Origin: an uncultured Paenibacillus sp.
GTDB lineage: Bacteria > Bacillota > Bacilli > Paenibacillales > Paenibacillaceae
Direction of reading: 5' to 3'
Assembly: GCA_937895345.1 (NCBI GenBank)
Contig: CALAWP010000048.1
Coordinates: forward strand, 1 to 60,953
Length of the DNA: 60,953 bases
Part shown: piece by piece, positions 59,609 to 60,953 of the stretch
Position numbering within the stretch: position 1 is the stretch's first letter
Layout of the letters: each line of letters begins with the position of its first letter
The notes under the pieces: generated by a model
The model's database searches: none
What the model saw: the letters and a program-made list of their open reading frames with translations, nothing else
What the model was told of the DNA's origin: nothing
Position numbers and translations under genes: made by a program

Positions 59609-60907
59609 ATGTCCAAAATTACGTTCATCGGAGCGGGAAGCACCGTTTTTGCAAAAAACATACTGGGCGACGTTATGATGACTCCGGCGCTCCAAGGCTT
59701 TGAAATCGCTTTGTTCGATATCGACGCGCAGCGTTTGAAGGACTCTGAGCAAATGCTGCTCAATCTGAAGAAGACCAGCGGCAGCACGTGCTCGATCCGG
59801 GCGTACGCCGATCGCAAGGAGGCGCTGCGCGGCGCCAAATACGTCGTCAACGCCATACAGGTCGGAGGTTACGACCCTTGCACCATTACCGATTTTGAAG
59901 TTCCCAAAAAATACGGACTCCGCCAAACGATTGCCGATACCGTCGGAATCGGAGGCATATTCCGAAACTTGCGCACCATTCCGGTTATGCTCGATTTCGC
60001 CCGGGACATTAACGAGGTGTGCCCCGACGCCCTATTTCTCAACTATACGAATCCGATGGCCGTCCTGACGAATGTCATGAATACGCACGGCGGCGTTAAC
60101 ACGGTCGGACTATGCCACAGCGTTCAGATTTGCGTGCCGCATCTGTTCGATCATTTGGGCATGGACGCCGCAGGCGTCAAATGGAAGATCGCGGGCATCA
60201 ACCATATGGCCTGGCTTCTGGAAGTGAGCAAAGACGGCGTCGACCTGTATCCGGAAATCAAGCGGCGCGCCTCCGAAAAACAGAAGGAAAAACATCATGA
60301 TATGGTCCGCTTCGAAATGATGCTGAAGTTCGGCTATTACATTACGGAATCGTCGGAGCACAACGCGGAATACCATCCGTATTTTATTAAGAAAAGTTAC
60401 CCGGAGCTGATCGAACGCTTCAACATCCCGCTGGACGAATACCCGCGGCGTTGCGTCGCACAAATCGAAGGCTGGACTTCCATGCGTGATTCTCTCGTAA
60501 ACGACGTCAATCTGGAGCATTGCCGCAGCCACGAGTATGCATCCTATATTTTCGAGGCGATTGAAACCGACAAACCGTTCAAAATCGCCGGCAATGTGAT
60601 GAATACGGGCCTCATCACGAATTTGCCGAAGGAGGCTTGCGTAGAGGTCCCTTGCCTGGTCGACCGGAACGGCGTTACGCCGACTTATGTCGGCGATCTT
60701 CCTCCGCAGCTTGCCGCGCTCAATCGTACGAACATCAATACGCAGCTGCTTACCATCGAAGCCGCCGTCACGCGCAAGCGCGAGCACATCTACCATGCGG
60801 CGATGCTCGATCCGCACACGTCGGCGGAATTGTCGCTCGACGATATCGTGTCGCTGTGCGACGATTTGATCGAAGCGCACGGCAGCTGGCTGCCAAGCTA
60901 CAAATAA
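59609..60907 (+). CDS. melA: GH4 family alpha-galactosidase (MelA type)
   Basis: The 432-residue NAD- and Mn-dependent glycosidase has the N-terminal NAD-binding loop ITFIGAGSTVFAKNILGDV, GIGGIFRNLRTIPVMLDFARD, LNYTNPMAVLTNV, GLCHSVQ (metal Cys) and AGINHMAWLLEV (metal His). These match MelA-type alpha-galactosidases of GH4. GGAGG precedes the ATG at 59609. Together with the divergent AraC gene it would handle raffinose- or melibiose-type sugars. A transporter is not in the window. Confidence 0.93.
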   Translation: MSKITFIGAGSTVFAKNILGDVMMTPALQGFEIALFDIDAQRLKDSEQMLLNLKKTSGSTCSIRAYADRKEALRGAKYVVNAIQVGGYDPCTITDFEVPKKYGLRQTIADTVGIGGIFRNLRTIPVMLDFARDINEVCPDALFLNYTNPMAVLTNVMNTHGGVNTVGLCHSVQICVPHLFDHLGMDAAGVKWKIAGINHMAWLLEVSKDGVDLYPEIKRRASEKQKEKHHDMVRFEMMLKFGYYITESSEHNAEYHPYFIKKSYPELIERFNIPLDEYPRRCVAQIEGWTSMRDSLVNDVNLEHCRSHEYASYIFEAIETDKPFKIAGNVMNTGLITNLPKEACVEVPCLVDRNGVTPTYVGDLPPQLAALNRTNINTQLLTIEAAVTRKREHIYHAAMLDPHTSAELSLDDIVSLCDDLIEAHGSWLPSYK

Positions 60908-60953
60908 TCGTCGACCATCCGCCAAACCAAAACGGTCTTCGCCGGACCGGGCT

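Overview
The window looks like chromosomal DNA of a GC-rich, spore-forming Bacillota, most likely Paenibacillaceae (Paenibacillus or Cohnella type). This is inferred from Gram-positive gene families (LtaS-type synthase, YtxH/DUF948 pair, IDEAL-domain protein), a hemE-hemH-hemY operon of the coproporphyrin-dependent type, a NupNOPQ-like nucleoside importer, and strong GGAGG ribosome binding sites. I saw no rRNA, tRNA, CRISPR array or replication origin.

Region 1 (1-13.2 kb): a DUF92 membrane protein cut by the left edge, a glycerophosphodiesterase, a CapA-like protein, the hemEHY operon, an MFS transporter flanked by two tandem arrays (36-bp and 51-bp units), an O-methyltransferase, a THUMP-type rRNA methyltransferase and an LTA-synthase-like enzyme. 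Region 2 (13.6-20.4 kb): a nucleoside salvage operon on the minus strand, lipoprotein, ATPase, two permeases, DeoR-like regulator and DeoC, with a clear promoter.

Region 3 (20.6-39.1 kb) is a mosaic of small housekeeping and poorly known genes: IDEAL protein, membrane PDZ-Lon protease, a DUF3990 ADP-ribosyltransferase-like protein overlapping a small partner, DUF1450, HesB-like, M14 peptidase, glutamate racemase, DUF948/YtxH, an Fe-S-type HTH regulator, a HEPN-like protein, an orphan CuA domain, an orphan holin next to an SOS-box-controlled gene, a diguanylate cyclase, and queCDEF behind a preQ1-I riboswitch. A rhamnogalacturonan-acetylesterase-like gene, a J-like/solute-binding fusion and a GyrI-like protein follow.

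Region 4 (39.1-60.9 kb) is a carbohydrate island. The L-rhamnose genes (rhaEW, an Anabaena-sensory-rhodopsin-transducer-like protein, rhaA, rhaB, a DeoR-type regulator) run into lutABC, so lactate made from rhamnose-derived lactaldehyde can be oxidised to pyruvate. Beyond an ArsR-HTH regulator facing an alcohol dehydrogenase and an aldo/keto reductase lies an L-fucose operon (fucI-fucA-fucU) divergent from its LacI-type regulator, with a perfect operator. An IS1595-like gene with a degenerate active site sits behind a second SOS box. An AraC regulator faces a GH4 alpha-galactosidase at the right end. These genes suggest a plant-polysaccharide degrader (rhamnogalacturonan, fucose, galactosides).

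The least expected signals are two near-identical LexA-type boxes in front of genes of unknown role, the DUF3990 gene pair, the ASRT-like protein in the rhamnose cluster, and at least six tandem-repeat arrays with different periods (36, 51, 52, 12, 15 and 17 bp) in the gene-free gaps.
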